DNA of 64,000 nucleotides from DATFDN01 sp963818725 (GCA_963818725.1 CAWFTU010000008.1:1-64000); one strand, 5' to 3'; positions 36,052-44,942 are shown, counted from the stretch's first letter. Notes: generated from the sequence alone by a model not told the origin. Program-made: numbers and translations.

Positions 36052-36950
36052 TGCGCGCGCTCCCGCTGCTTGCCCTGGCTAGCCTGCTTGCCTCCTGTGG
36101 CTCCGTGCCGCAGCCGTTCCGGGGCAATCCTGGGCAGACCGCGCAGCGGCTGGCGTCCGAGCCGCCGATCGTGCCCCGGCTGATCGTGCCCGTGCCATCC
36201 ACCGCCTTGCTGTCGGACAGCGGTGGCAAGGCCTTCGCCGCCCTGCTCGCCCGCGACCTCCAGTTGCGCGAGGTGCCCGCCTATGCCGAGGCGGGCCACA
36301 AGGGGGACTGGGTGCTCGCGATCTCGGCGACGGACACAGGCCGGACCGTGGTGCCGGTCTACACGGTACGCACCCCGCAAGGCCGCGACGCCGCGAGCCT
36401 GAAAGGCTCGCCGGTGCCGGTCGCCGCCTGGGCGGCGGCGACGCCCGCAACGTTGGAGAGCACGGCGGCCGAGGCCGCGAGCCGGCTCGCGGCCCTGCTG
36501 TCCGGGGTCAACACCGACGTGCAGCGCGCCAATCCCAACAGCCTGCTCAACCGCCCGGCGCGCGTCGCCGTGCTCGAGGTGACGGGCGCGCCGGGCGACG
36601 GCGACGCCGCGCTGACCCGGCTGATGCGGGCGAATCTCTCGGTCCGGGGCGAGAAGGTGCAGGACATCCCAGCGGGCGCGGACTTCGTCGTGCAGGGCGA
36701 GGTGCGCATCGCGCCCGCCGGCGTCGGGCAGGAGCGGGTGGAAATCCAGTGGATCGTCACCCAGCCGGGCCGCGAGGGCACGCCGGGCGGGGCGGAGCGC
36801 GGGCGGGTGGTGCAGCTCAACAACGTCCCGGCGGGATCGCTGCGCGGGGTCTGGGGCGACGTCGCCCAGGCGGTGGCCGAGGAGGCGTCGGCCGGGGTGC
36901 GCGACGTGGTGCTGCGGCAATCGGGCCGCGCCCCGGCGAAAGCGCCATAG
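36051..36950 (+). CDS. Lipoprotein of unknown function
   Basis: 299 residues with a signal peptide and lipobox LLASC at residues 12-16 (MRALPLLALASLLASCGS). Two alpha/beta segments follow: 'GDWVLAISATDTGRTVVPVY' and 'ARVAVLEVTGAPGDGDAALT', with 'GADFVVQGEVRIAPAGVGQE'. The pattern recalls small periplasmic CsgG/LpoB-like folds, but I do not recognise the family. ATG at 36051 overlaps the corrected pgeF stop. It precedes prs by 82 nt. In the raw sequence it appears fused to PgeF in one 569-codon frame, which I regard as an artefact. Confidence 0.8.
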   Translation: MRALPLLALASLLASCGSVPQPFRGNPGQTAQRLASEPPIVPRLIVPVPSTALLSDSGGKAFAALLARDLQLREVPAYAEAGHKGDWVLAISATDTGRTVVPVYTVRTPQGRDAASLKGSPVPVAAWAAATPATLESTAAEAASRLAALLSGVNTDVQRANPNSLLNRPARVAVLEVTGAPGDGDAALTRLMRANLSVRGEKVQDIPAGADFVVQGEVRIAPAGVGQERVEIQWIVTQPGREGTPGGAERGRVVQLNNVPAGSLRGVWGDVAQAVAEEASAGVRDVVLRQSGRAPAKAP

Positions 36951-37032
36951 TTTCGCCTCCGGGTTCATGGACATGTCACGGTCGCGGCGCTAGAAGGCGC
37001 GCGTCCCACGGCGCCGAGGGCACCGCATCCCC

Positions 37033-37965
37033 ATGAAGATCGTGGCCTGCAACAGCAACCGCCCCCTGGCCAACGCCATGGCGGCAGCCCTCAATCTGCC
37101 GCTGACCCGCGCCGCCGTCCGCCGCTTCGCCGACATGGAGATCTTCGTGGAGATCCACGAGAACATCCGGGGCGAGGACGTGTTCGTGGTCCAGTCCACG
37201 TCCTATCCGGCGAACGACCACCTGATGGAGCTGCTGATCACCCTGGACGCGCTGCGCCGCAGCTCGGCGCGGCGGGTGACGGCGGTGGTCCCGTATTTCG
37301 GCTACGCGCGGCAGGACCGCAAATCAGGGCCGCGCACCCCGATCAGCGCCAAGCTGGTGGCGAACCTGATCACCGAGGCGGGCGCGAATCGCGTGCTGAC
37401 GATGGACCTGCACGCGGGCCAGATCCAGGGCTTCTTCGACATCCCCGTGGACAACCTCTACGCGGCACCCTTGTTCGCCCGCGACATCAAGGAGCGCTAT
37501 GGCGAGCGCGACATCATGATCGTCTCCCCCGACGTGGGCGGGGTGTTGCGCGCGCGCGCCATCGCGACGCGGCTGAATGTCGATCTCGCGATCATCGACA
37601 AAAGACGCGACCGGGCGGGGGTGTCGGAGGTGATGAACGTGATCGGCGATGTGCGGGGCCGCGACTGCATCCTGGTTGATGACATCGTCGATTCCGGCGG
37701 CACGCTGGTCAACGCGGCGGCGGCGCTGATCGAGAACGGCGCGCGCTCGGCCAGCGTCTATGTCACGCATGGCGTGCTGTCGGGCGGCGCGGTGGCGCGG
37801 ATCGCGTCCTCGCCGATCGAGATGGTAACGCTCACGGATTCGATCCTGGCGACCGAGGCGGTGCGGGTGGCGGACAACATCCGGCAGATCACGATCGCGC
37901 CCCTGATGGCGGAGGCGATGCGGCGGATCAACGACGAGAGTTCGGTGAGTTCGCTGTTTGATTGA
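37033..37965 (+). CDS. prs: Ribose-phosphate pyrophosphokinase
   Basis: 310 residues, full length. It makes PRPP from ribose 5-phosphate and ATP for purine, pyrimidine, histidine and tryptophan synthesis. 'VFVVQSTSYPANDHLMELLI', 'VVPYFGYARQDRKSGPRTPI', 'VLTMDLHAGQIQGFFDIPVD' (the PRPP synthase signature) and the PRPP loop 'CILVDDIVDSGGTLVNAA' are all present. Last core gene before the IS-broken AIPR gene, which starts 56 nt downstream. Confidence 0.97.
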   Translation: MKIVACNSNRPLANAMAAALNLPLTRAAVRRFADMEIFVEIHENIRGEDVFVVQSTSYPANDHLMELLITLDALRRSSARRVTAVVPYFGYARQDRKSGPRTPISAKLVANLITEAGANRVLTMDLHAGQIQGFFDIPVDNLYAAPLFARDIKERYGERDIMIVSPDVGGVLRARAIATRLNVDLAIIDKRRDRAGVSEVMNVIGDVRGRDCILVDDIVDSGGTLVNAAAALIENGARSASVYVTHGVLSGGAVARIASSPIEMVTLTDSILATEAVRVADNIRQITIAPLMAEAMRRINDESSVSSLFD

Positions 37966-38020
37966 GTGGCTACGCCGCAATTAGCTGGCACCAAGTTTCT
38001 CGTCGCAGCAGGAATACACA

Positions 38021-38634
38021 ATGCCCTCGACTACCACTGACGAAACTCCACTTATTTTAACACAGATTGCCGAACGTCTACATGAAGTCTTTGATGGCTC
38101 GATCGCATTGGACGATGTAAACGCGAAGGCTCCCGAAGAGATAGAGGCATACTTTCGAAGCAGGGCATTTGCCGCCTTGGCAATCGTCCACGCGGCCGAA
38201 GTCACTCCTTCAGTAGCGGGAAACTGTATCACTGACGGTGGCGCAGATGATGGAATTGACGCAATCTATGTAGATAAGGCAAGCCAGCGGGTTTACTTTG
38301 TACAAAGTAAATGGCGAAGAAATCTTAAGAAAGGCATTGAGCTTTCAGATTTTACCCGCCTAAGAGATGGTGTCGAATCCGTGTTGTCGCTAAACTGGAC
38401 CTCTGAAAATGCTAATCTCCACAGATTTCGTGCTGAATTGGAAACTGCTCTTAAGGATATAGACACACACGTAGTGATCATTATAGCGCACACTGGGGAG
38501 ATGCCGATTGCACGGAATATAAAGGCCAAGATTGACGCTTTTATATCTCAGCAAAACAAATTTGTTCCTGATTTTGTTGAGTATAAGGAATTCACGTTGG
38601 TGCAGGCTGCTCGCACAGCTCGATCTTACGCTAG
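38021..38634 (+). pseudogene. AIPR-family phage-resistance protein, N-terminal piece
   Basis: About 204 codons of an AIPR (abortive infection, PF10592) protein up to the IS1380 insertion at CTAG 38631-38634. The start at 38021 is an ATG after AGCAGGAATACACA. 'DGGADDGIDAIYVDKASQRV' and 'YFVQSKWRR' form a PD-(D/E)xK-type motif (Asp, then Gln-Ser-Lys), the predicted nuclease part of such proteins. Base composition is clearly AT-richer than prs next to it, suggesting horizontal acquisition. When the three pieces are joined (614 + 173 + 905 nt) the frame is continuous: 564 codons with one internal TGA. Confidence 0.85.
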
Positions 38635-40287
38635 CCCGCATTTCTCATACGGGCGAGCGCTTGTCGTTTGAATGGCGCTCCGCCGGCGTGCATTCGTGAA
38701 GTGAGGCGGGGCGGGCGCTATGGGCGCGAGGCTCGGCGAGACCGCGCCGGCGCCGCCCGGCGGGCAGCGTGGGTGCGGGGTGTGATGTCGGCTGTGCGCT
38801 GGCTGGTTCGTGTCAGGCAGTGGCGTTTCTGAGCATGGCGTGGGCCAAGGCGAACTCGTGCTGATAGGGACAGGCCGAGGCCATCGCCGCCTTGATCCGC
38901 CGCACGCTGACCCGCACCAGGGCGCCGATCTTCAGCAGCTTGAGCCGGATGGTGCCGCAGGTCGCTCGGGCGAATTGCGTGTGCGCCAGACCGATGCGCC
39001 GCAAGGCGCAGAGCAGCACATAGGCCATGGACGCGAACCACAAGCGGAGCTGGTTGGCGCGCATCGTCGCCGCCGAGGTCCGGTCGGCGAACAGGTCGAG
39101 CTGGCATTCCTTGATGCGGTTCTCCATCTCGCCGCGCGCGCAGTAGACCCGCTCGTAGAGATGCCGCCCGCCGACTTCGGCCGGCTTGAGCGAGGTGACG
39201 ACAAACCGGGGATTGGCCTCGCCGCCGGTCACCTCGGCCTTGCCGATGACCCGGCGTTGGCGGCTCCAACTGTCCAGCGTCGACCACGTAAAATCCCGGA
39301 AGCACCGCGCCGGCCTGCCGGTCCGCAAGCTCTCAATCGACGCGGTCAGCAGTTCGGGCTTGATCGCCTCCTCCAGCCGGTCGTTGCGGGCCAGACCGAA
39401 CACATAGTCCACCCGGTTGGCCTCGCACCAGGCCATCAGCGCCTCGCGGGCAAAGCCGGAATCGCCGCGCAGCAGGATGCACACGCGTGGCCAGCGCCGG
39501 CGGATTTGCGCGACCAATCGGGCAACCTCCTCGACCGCGCCGGCCGAACCGTCGATGTTCGAGCGCCGCAGCTTGGCCGCCAGCAGATGACGGCCGCAGA
39601 AGACGTAGAGCGGCAGGTAACAGTAGCAGTCGTAATAGCCGTGGAAGAAGCGGCCTTCCTGATTCCCGTGCAGCGGATCATCGGTGGCGTCGAGATCGAG
39701 CGTGATCTGCGCCGGCGCGCGCCGATGCGCCTCCAGGAACAGATCCACCAACAACCGCTCGATCGCCGCCGGATCGTGGCTGATTTTGTGATAACGCGTC
39801 GGCTCGGCGCGGCCCAGCTCCAGCCGGTTCAGGGTCGATTTCCCGGCCAGCGGCGCGCAATCCGGCCGCCGCGCCGCCAGCTTCCCCGCCAGCACGGCCA
39901 GGACCGGATCGTGCCGCAGCTGGTCGTGGTCGACCAGATCCTCGTAGCCCAGCGCGATCCCGAACACGCGCTGCATCAGCAACGCCTCGATCGCGTGCTC
40001 CACCAGCTCCGGCGCCCGCTGGTCGCCGAAGCAGGAAGCGAAGCGTTCGATCAAGCCGATCGCCCGGTCGGTCGCCCCGAGCAGCAGGGCGCCGGCATCT
40101 GAGGTGATCACGCCACCATCGAAGGCCGCCACCACGGCACGCTCCTCCACGGGTGCAAAATCGAACAGCGGAGGTTTACACTCTGTGGGCATCGGGGAGT
40201 TCCTCCGTTCAGCGCTAAGACTTTGTCACAGAAGAACTTTCGCCGATTCGGAACCCCGATGCACCTACTCAGTGTGAGAAATACGGG
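38635..40287 (-). mobile_element. IS1380-family element, CTAG target duplication
   Basis: Left end CCCGCATTTCTCATAC and reverse complement of right end CCCGTATTTCTCACAC are inverted repeats. CTAG flanks both sides (38631-38634 and 40288-40291). 1653 bp. Confidence 0.92.
38813..40192 (-). CDS. IS1380-family transposase
   Basis: 459 residues, intact, so the element may still be mobile. 'FDGGVITSDAGALLLGATDR' at the N-terminus, 'QITLDLDATDDPLHGNQEGR' (first catalytic Asp), 'CILLRGDSGFAREALMAWCE' (second Asp), and 'YCARGEMENRIKECQLDLFA' (catalytic Glu). It is a DDE transposase of the IS4-like superfamily, opposite in orientation to the host gene. Confidence 0.95.
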   Translation of the reverse strand: MPTECKPPLFDFAPVEERAVVAAFDGGVITSDAGALLLGATDRAIGLIERFASCFGDQRAPELVEHAIEALLMQRVFGIALGYEDLVDHDQLRHDPVLAVLAGKLAARRPDCAPLAGKSTLNRLELGRAEPTRYHKISHDPAAIERLLVDLFLEAHRRAPAQITLDLDATDDPLHGNQEGRFFHGYYDCYCYLPLYVFCGRHLLAAKLRRSNIDGSAGAVEEVARLVAQIRRRWPRVCILLRGDSGFAREALMAWCEANRVDYVFGLARNDRLEEAIKPELLTASIESLRTGRPARCFRDFTWSTLDSWSRQRRVIGKAEVTGGEANPRFVVTSLKPAEVGGRHLYERVYCARGEMENRIKECQLDLFADRTSAATMRANQLRLWFASMAYVLLCALRRIGLAHTQFARATCGTIRLKLLKIGALVRVSVRRIKAAMASACPYQHEFALAHAMLRNATA

Positions 40288-40291
40288 CTAG

Positions 40292-41110
40292 GGCCTGTTG
40301 AGAATCATCGCGAATGGATGACGGCGGCGGCGAGATGGAGGTTGGCCGCAAAGCTCTGATCGGTTTTGTCGGCGCGCATGGCGATCCGCTTGAACTCTTT
40401 CAGCTTGCAGAAGAAGTTCTCGATCAGGTGGCGCCATTTATACATCTCCTTGTCGATCGCAAGCGGCTGCGCCCGGCGCGGATGCTGGGAGATCACCACC
40501 TTGGCCCCGCGCGCATCGAGCTCGGCAATAAGGGCGTTGCTGTCGAAGGCTTTGTCCGCAATCAGCGCGCCGAATGTGACGCCCTCGATGAGCGGCGGAA
40601 CGCCCACCGTGTCGAAGCGCTGGCCTGGCAGAAGGACGAAACGCACCAGGTTGCCCAGCGCATCGGTCAGGGCGACGATTTTGGTGGTCATGCCACCCTT
40701 GGAGCGGCCGATGGCCTGGCTCTGAGTCCCCCTTTTGCGCCTTGTCCGTGGCGGTGGACCTTGACGATCGTGGCATCGACGATGGCGTATTCGAGGTCCG
40801 GCTCATCCGAGCATGCCTCGAACAGCCGAACGAAAACATCGGCTTTGACCCAGTCTCGGTATCGTTTGAAGACCGTGTTCCACTTGCCGAAGACGGGCGG
40901 CAGATCACGCCACGGACTGCCGGTCCGCACGATCCATAGAACCGCTTCGACAAACAGCCGATTGTCTTTCCCGCTGCGCCCGGGGTCCGTCGGCTTGCCC
41001 AGGCAGTGCGGCTCCATCTTCGCCCATTGCGCGTCGGTCAAAACGAGTTGCTCCATCCAGAGCTTGAATCACGCCTGACCCCGTAGCGAAATCCTAATTC
41101 TCAACAGGCC
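40292..41110 (-). mobile_element. IS5-family element in the same CTAG site
   Basis: Ends GGCCTGTTGAGAAT... and (reverse complement) GGCCTGTTGAGAATTAGG match over the first 14 bases. CTAG lies on both sides (40288-40291 and 41111-41114), so it used the CTAG copy produced by IS1380 insertion. 819 bp. Confidence 0.9.
40311..41056 (-). CDS. IS5-family transposase in two overlapping frames
   Basis: OrfA from 41056 ('LVLTDAQWAKMEPHCLGKPT', 'WNTVFKRYRDWVKADVFVRL', first DDE Asp in YAIVDATIV) runs to about 40705. OrfB continues in the -1 frame from 'KRGTQSQAIGRSKGGMTTK' through 'FGALIADKAFDSNALIAEL' (second Asp) to 'RHLIENFFCKLKEFKRIAMR' (Glu). The switch lies at GCAAAAGGGGG, where AAA-GGG can slip back one base. 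Several IS5 subgroups make their transposase by -1 frameshifting, so this copy may be active. Confidence 0.85.
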
Positions 41111-41150
41111 CTAGTGTACCGCGCCCGGTTTCCTGGACACAAGGTTGCTG

Positions 41151-42062
41151 TTAAGCGGCGGTCTTCATGATGGCCTGGTACCACGCTGCTCTGGCATCGC
41201 TGGGACTGCGCAGGCCGTTCTTCTCGATCAGCCACTCGGCATTGTAGCGGGCGACGAAGTCGCGGACCGCATCACGGGCCTCGTCGATGGTCTGGTAGAT
41301 TCGGCCATGCACGATCTGCTCCTTGAGGGTGCGGAAGAAGCGCTCGACGACGCCATTCGTCTCAGGCTCGCCGACGAACGCATAGCTGGGGGTCATGCCC
41401 CAGAAGCGGATCTGGTTATGGAAATGTTCGGCGAGGAACGCGCTGCCGTGGTCGTGTCGCAGCGCCACGCCGCGAGCGGCGCTGGGGCTGACGTGGCCGA
41501 AGACATTGCGGACCGCCATGCCGACGGCCTGCGCGGCGGAGTAGCGATCGCCGCGCTTGGCGACGTGCCAGCCAAGCGCTTCGGCGTTCCAGTGCTCGAC
41601 GACGCCGAACAGCCAGACCTTGCCATCCTGGACGGTGATGATCTGGGTCGCATCCGTCGCCCACATCAGGTTCGGCGCCTCGGTGATGATGTGACGATCG
41701 TGCGGCGTGTCGTCGCGGATGCGGGCGCGATGCGGCGACAGCAGGGCGTTCTCGCGCATCAGCCGCAGCACCCGTTTGCGCGCGACCCGGATGCCGTCCA
41801 TCACCCGCAGCCTGGCCCACACCTTGCGATGGCCCTCGCCGTGCCAGGGCGACCGGGCGAGATCGGCGCGGATCGCCACCAGCAAGGTGTCGTCCGACAC
41901 CACGGGCTTTGGTCCACGGCGCCGCACCGAAACTGGCGTCGTCGTTGTATCGGCCCGGCGTCGGTCAGCATAGAAGGATGACCGCGGCACGTCCCAGATG
42001 CGGCAGACCTGGGCGATGCCGTAGCGGCGGCCGGTGGCCGGGGAAATCACCGCCGCCATCAC
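41151..42062 (-). CDS. IS3-like transposase OrfB (integrase core)
   Basis: 303 residues. DDE integrase core: 'NLMWATDATQIITVQDGKVW', 'ALRHDHGSAFLAEHFHNQIR' and 'PETNGVVERFFRTLKEQIVH'. The N-terminal 'RRYGIAQVCRIWDVPRSSFY' is the usual OrfB helix-turn-helix. Its start overlaps the OrfA stop by four bases, the typical place for coupling or frameshift fusion. Confidence 0.93.
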   Translation of the reverse strand: MMAAVISPATGRRYGIAQVCRIWDVPRSSFYADRRRADTTTTPVSVRRRGPKPVVSDDTLLVAIRADLARSPWHGEGHRKVWARLRVMDGIRVARKRVLRLMRENALLSPHRARIRDDTPHDRHIITEAPNLMWATDATQIITVQDGKVWLFGVVEHWNAEALGWHVAKRGDRYSAAQAVGMAVRNVFGHVSPSAARGVALRHDHGSAFLAEHFHNQIRFWGMTPSYAFVGEPETNGVVERFFRTLKEQIVHGRIYQTIDEARDAVRDFVARYNAEWLIEKNGLRSPSDARAAWYQAIMKTAA

Positions 42063-42496
42063 CGCGACCTCCCGCGGGCCAAAGGGCCAGGGCGCTCGAT
42101 GCGAGAGCGCAGCAGCTCGTTCTCCATGCTCAGTTCGCCGATCCGCTGCATGGCCGTGGCGAGCTCACCACTCGCCGCCTCCGTTTCGCGTTCCTTCAAT
42201 GCGCCACCCAGCGCGGCTTCGGCCTTCTGCCGCCAGCGCTCGAGCTTGTAGAGCGGCACGCCGAGCTCGCGCGAGAGATCCTCGGCGGCCTCACCCCGCA
42301 GCAGGCGAAGCACCACCTCGCGCTTGCGGCTCACGCTCCAGCGTTGGCCCGGCGCCAGCGGTCCACTCGGAGCACACCCCGCCTCCGCGCCGTTGTGGCC
42401 TGTGGACAGCGCGGACGGGCTCCGCCCGCCCTCGTTGCCCACAGGCCCATCAGCCACATCATTTCGTATGATCCTGTTCATGCTGGACTTCACCAT
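42059..42496 (-). CDS. IS3-like transposase OrfA
   Basis: 145 residues. Helix-turn-helix in 'SVSRKREVVLRLLRGEAAED', LSRELGVPLYKLERWRQKAE and a C-terminal coiled coil ('AMQRIGELSMENELLRSRIE', a leucine-zipper-like dimerisation segment). It provides end recognition for OrfB. The N-terminal 45 residues are low-complexity, so a later start is possible. Confidence 0.85.
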   Translation of the reverse strand: MVKSSMNRIIRNDVADGPVGNEGGRSPSALSTGHNGAEAGCAPSGPLAPGQRWSVSRKREVVLRLLRGEAAEDLSRELGVPLYKLERWRQKAEAALGGALKERETEAASGELATAMQRIGELSMENELLRSRIERPGPLARGRSR

Positions 42497-42561
42497 ATCT
42501 GCCTCCGGTCGGACAAATCGGTGTCCAGGGAAATCGGGGGCAGCTCATCAACAGGCCCTAG

Positions 42562-42734
42562 ACCGCAAAATATTGACCTAACAGCTCTGCTGGAAAGTTG
42601 GGGACTCCGTAACTCCCCCTACAAAGCAGTATACGGTTCCATTGCCGCTTTGGATCTAGTCCGGTGGTATGATGAGCACTCGACGAAGCTCTTTGCAGAA
42701 AATCTGCGATACACAATCGAGAAATCTGCAGTTA
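42562..42734 (+). pseudogene. AIPR-family protein, middle piece
   Basis: 58 codons between the IS3-like element and IS630: 'RPQNIDLTALLESWGLRNSP', 'IAALDLVRWYDEHSTKLFAE' and NLRYTIEKSAV. 'LFAENLR' is the AIPR-family 'LFexNvR' block. The left boundary joins in frame to the N-terminal piece (GCT-AG|A-CCG). The right boundary is the TA used by IS630. Confidence 0.85.
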
Positions 42735-43849
42735 TTGATCCGGCTTGGGTAGTGTTGGAATTGCCGCGTGGTTGATCCAGTTTGGTAGGATGGATCATGT
42801 GGACATGCGCAAGCTGCCGGCGGCAGCCCAAGAGGAGCGTCGGCGGCAGGTGGTGGGACTACGCGAGAGCGGCCTGACCTACGAGGCGATCGCGGCGCAG
42901 ACGGGTCTGACCCGGACGGGGGTGTTCAACATCTGCCGGCGCTTCGCGGCGGCGGGGATGGCGGGCTTGCGCAGCGGACCGCGCGGTCCGGAGCCGGGGA
43001 GCGGGCGGTTCCTGAATGCGCGGCAGGAAGCGGAGATTCGTGAACTGATCTGCCGGCACCCGCCGGACCAGCTTGGCCTGCCGTTCGCGCTGTGGAGCCG
43101 TGCGGCGGTGCGCGCCCTGATCGAGCAGCGCTGTGGGGTGCGGCTCGCGGTGCGCACCATGGGAAGCTACCTGGCGCGCTGGGGGTTCACAGCGCAGAAG
43201 CCGCTGCGGCGGGCCTATGAGCAGCGTGCAGCCGAAGTGCGCCGCTGGCTGCGGCGGGACTACCCGGCGATCGTGGCTCGGGCCAAGCGAGAGAAGGGCA
43301 CGATCTTCTGGGGCGACGAGACCGGCTTGCGCGCCGATGACGTGCGCGGCCGCAGCTACGCCCCACGCGGACGAACCCCGGTGGTCCGCCCCAATCACCG
43401 GCGGGCGGGCGTAGGCCTGATCTCGGCGGTAACCAACAAGGGCGAGCTGCGCTGGATGGTGCTCGACGGCGCGATCAAGGCACCGACGCTGATCCGCTTT
43501 CTCGACCGCCTGATCCGCGATGCCGGCGGCAAGGTGTTCCTGATCTTGGACAACCTGCCCGTCCACCGTGCCCGTGCCGTGCGGGAGTGGCTGGCCGGGC
43601 GCACCGCGCAAATCGAGGTGTTCCATCTGCCCTCCTACAGCCCCGAGTTGAACCCTGACGAGTGCCTCCATGCCGACCTCAAGCAGGCCGTCACCCGTAA
43701 GCCGCCCGCCCGCAGCAAGCAGCAGCTCAAGTGCACCGTCATCAGCCACATGCGCAAGCTCTCGAAGCTGCCCGAACGCGTGCGGAGCTACTTCGGGCAC
43801 CAGCCTGTCCGTTATGCTGCCTGATTTAAGATCACCCAAGCCGGATCAA
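42735..43849 (+). mobile_element. IS630-family element, TA target duplication, intact
   Basis: Ends TTGATCCGGCTTGGGT and its inverse ACCCAAGCCGGATCAA are perfect over 16 bp. TA flanks both sides (42733-42734 and 43850-43851). 1115 bp. A diverged copy lies at 60318-61406. Confidence 0.95.
42790..43824 (+). CDS. IS630-family transposase
   Basis: 344 residues, intact. N-terminal winged helix ('LRESGLTYEAIAAQTGLTRT', 'RFAAAGMAGLRSGPRGPEPG'). DDE core: 'TIFWGDETGLRADDVRGRSY', 'GKVFLILDNLPVHRARAVRE', 'LPSYSPELNPDECLHADLKQ'. Start ATG at 42790 (MDHVDMRKL), consistent with the paralogue at 60378. Probably the active source of the related copies in this window. Confidence 0.95.
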   Translation: MDHVDMRKLPAAAQEERRRQVVGLRESGLTYEAIAAQTGLTRTGVFNICRRFAAAGMAGLRSGPRGPEPGSGRFLNARQEAEIRELICRHPPDQLGLPFALWSRAAVRALIEQRCGVRLAVRTMGSYLARWGFTAQKPLRRAYEQRAAEVRRWLRRDYPAIVARAKREKGTIFWGDETGLRADDVRGRSYAPRGRTPVVRPNHRRAGVGLISAVTNKGELRWMVLDGAIKAPTLIRFLDRLIRDAGGKVFLILDNLPVHRARAVREWLAGRTAQIEVFHLPSYSPELNPDECLHADLKQAVTRKPPARSKQQLKCTVISHMRKLSKLPERVRSYFGHQPVRYAA

Positions 43850-43851
43850 TA

Positions 43852-44756
43852 ACGACGGCATCATGAATACTGCCGAGAAAGAGCCGCAGCATTTTTGGTA
43901 CTACAACAACGGCGTAACTGCGATTTGAGACTCATTTCATAAGCAGCCAATAGGTGGGGATTCAACGGATAAGGGTGTATTCGAGGTCAAGCGCGTCAGT
44001 GTGATCAATGGTGCGCAAACTATTGGTTCCTTGAGTCGTGCAAACCAAGCTGGGCACTCGCTAGAAAAGGTGCGGGTCCACATAAGAATCATTTCGTTGG
44101 TGGATACGCCTGAAGAGTTTCCGACAAAAGTTACAAACGCAAATAATACGCACAATGATCTCAGTCCTATAGATTTTGTAGCAGCCGATCCGAATCAAGA
44201 GCGAATCAGGAAGGAGGCGGATCAGCTTGGACTGACTTATACATTCAGAAAAGGTGATAAAGAACCCGACAAAGAACTTGGTTTCGATGTCAGATCAGCA
44301 ACTATCGCAGCCGCCTGCGCTTCTGGCGACCTAAGGCTTGCGGTGGTTTCAAAAAGGTACATTAGCGGCCTCTGGGAAAACACGAGAAAGGAACCCTATA
44401 CAAAACTCTTTAATAGCAACGTCAAGGCGGCCTATCTATGGTATGTAGTTAGGACGATGCGTGCGGTCGACGCCGAGCTTGACCGTTTGAGCAACTCACT
44501 TTCGGGTCGTGAACGACTAATCAGTGTTCATGGGAACCGGTTCATGCTCTTCTATCTTTTTGAGACTCTCCGGCGTCAGGGACGCTTCGAGAGTCGGGAA
44601 ACAGTCGAGCCCTCGCCCTCTGTTGGATCGCTCGTCGAAGCATCCCTCAAGTTGCTGATTGACAAGATCAACGAGCTGTTCCCGGATGCTTATCCAGGGA
44701 ATGTGTTTAAGAATCAGGATCGGCAATCTGAGCTCCTGATAGCAATGACAGAGTAG
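43852..44756 (+). pseudogene. AIPR-family protein, C-terminal piece with a nonsense codon
   Basis: About 301 codons after IS630. It opens with 'NDGIMNTAEKEPQHFWYYNN' followed by GVTAI, the most conserved AIPR block, then an in-frame TGA at 43926-43928 where homologues have Cys. It continues without interruption through 'VKRVSVINGAQTIGSLSRAN', 'TNANNTHNDLSPIDFVAADP' and 'LGFDVRSATIAAACASGDLR' to TGA... ending 'RQSELLIAMTE' then TAG at 44754-44756. Even if all IS elements left precisely, the TGA would still stop translation, unless it is an error. The AT-rich composition continues here. Confidence 0.88.
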
Positions 44757-44940
44757 GACGACTCAAATGATTCGCTTAATATCGCCCCTGAAGAAACACT
44801 GGTTTCGATTCCAATTTCTGGCGCTGTAGTCGGAGTGTTATACCAGCTTGCATGAAGGTTGACCCGTCGGAATCACACCTTTGTCGAGGAGTCCTCGCCT
44901 TGTCGAACAAGAGTGGGTCAGCGATTATGCGGGCTGGTAT
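44757..44940. other. AT-richer spacer downstream of the AIPR gene
   Basis: Nothing recognisable: no start codon with a ribosome site or long frame. Composition resembles the AIPR gene, so it probably arrived with it. It ends at the TA used by the next IS5 element. Confidence 0.4.
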
Positions 44941-44942
44941 TA

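Larger units (their letters stand above)
41115..42547 (-). mobile_element. IS3-like two-ORF element with 14-bp flanking repeats
   Basis: Left end TGTACCGCGCCCGGTTTCC and reverse complement of the right end TGAGCTGCCCCCGATTTCC both lead into TGGACAC. It is flanked by a perfect 14-bp direct repeat, tcaacaggccctag, at 41101-41114 and 42548-42561, which is also the end of the neighbouring IS5 plus CTAG. Confidence 0.85.

Noticed and set aside
35037..36974. 645-codon minus-strand frame across pgeF and the lipoprotein gene
   Set aside because: Antisense shadow; no start signal or domain, while the plus strand has overlapping, recognisable genes.
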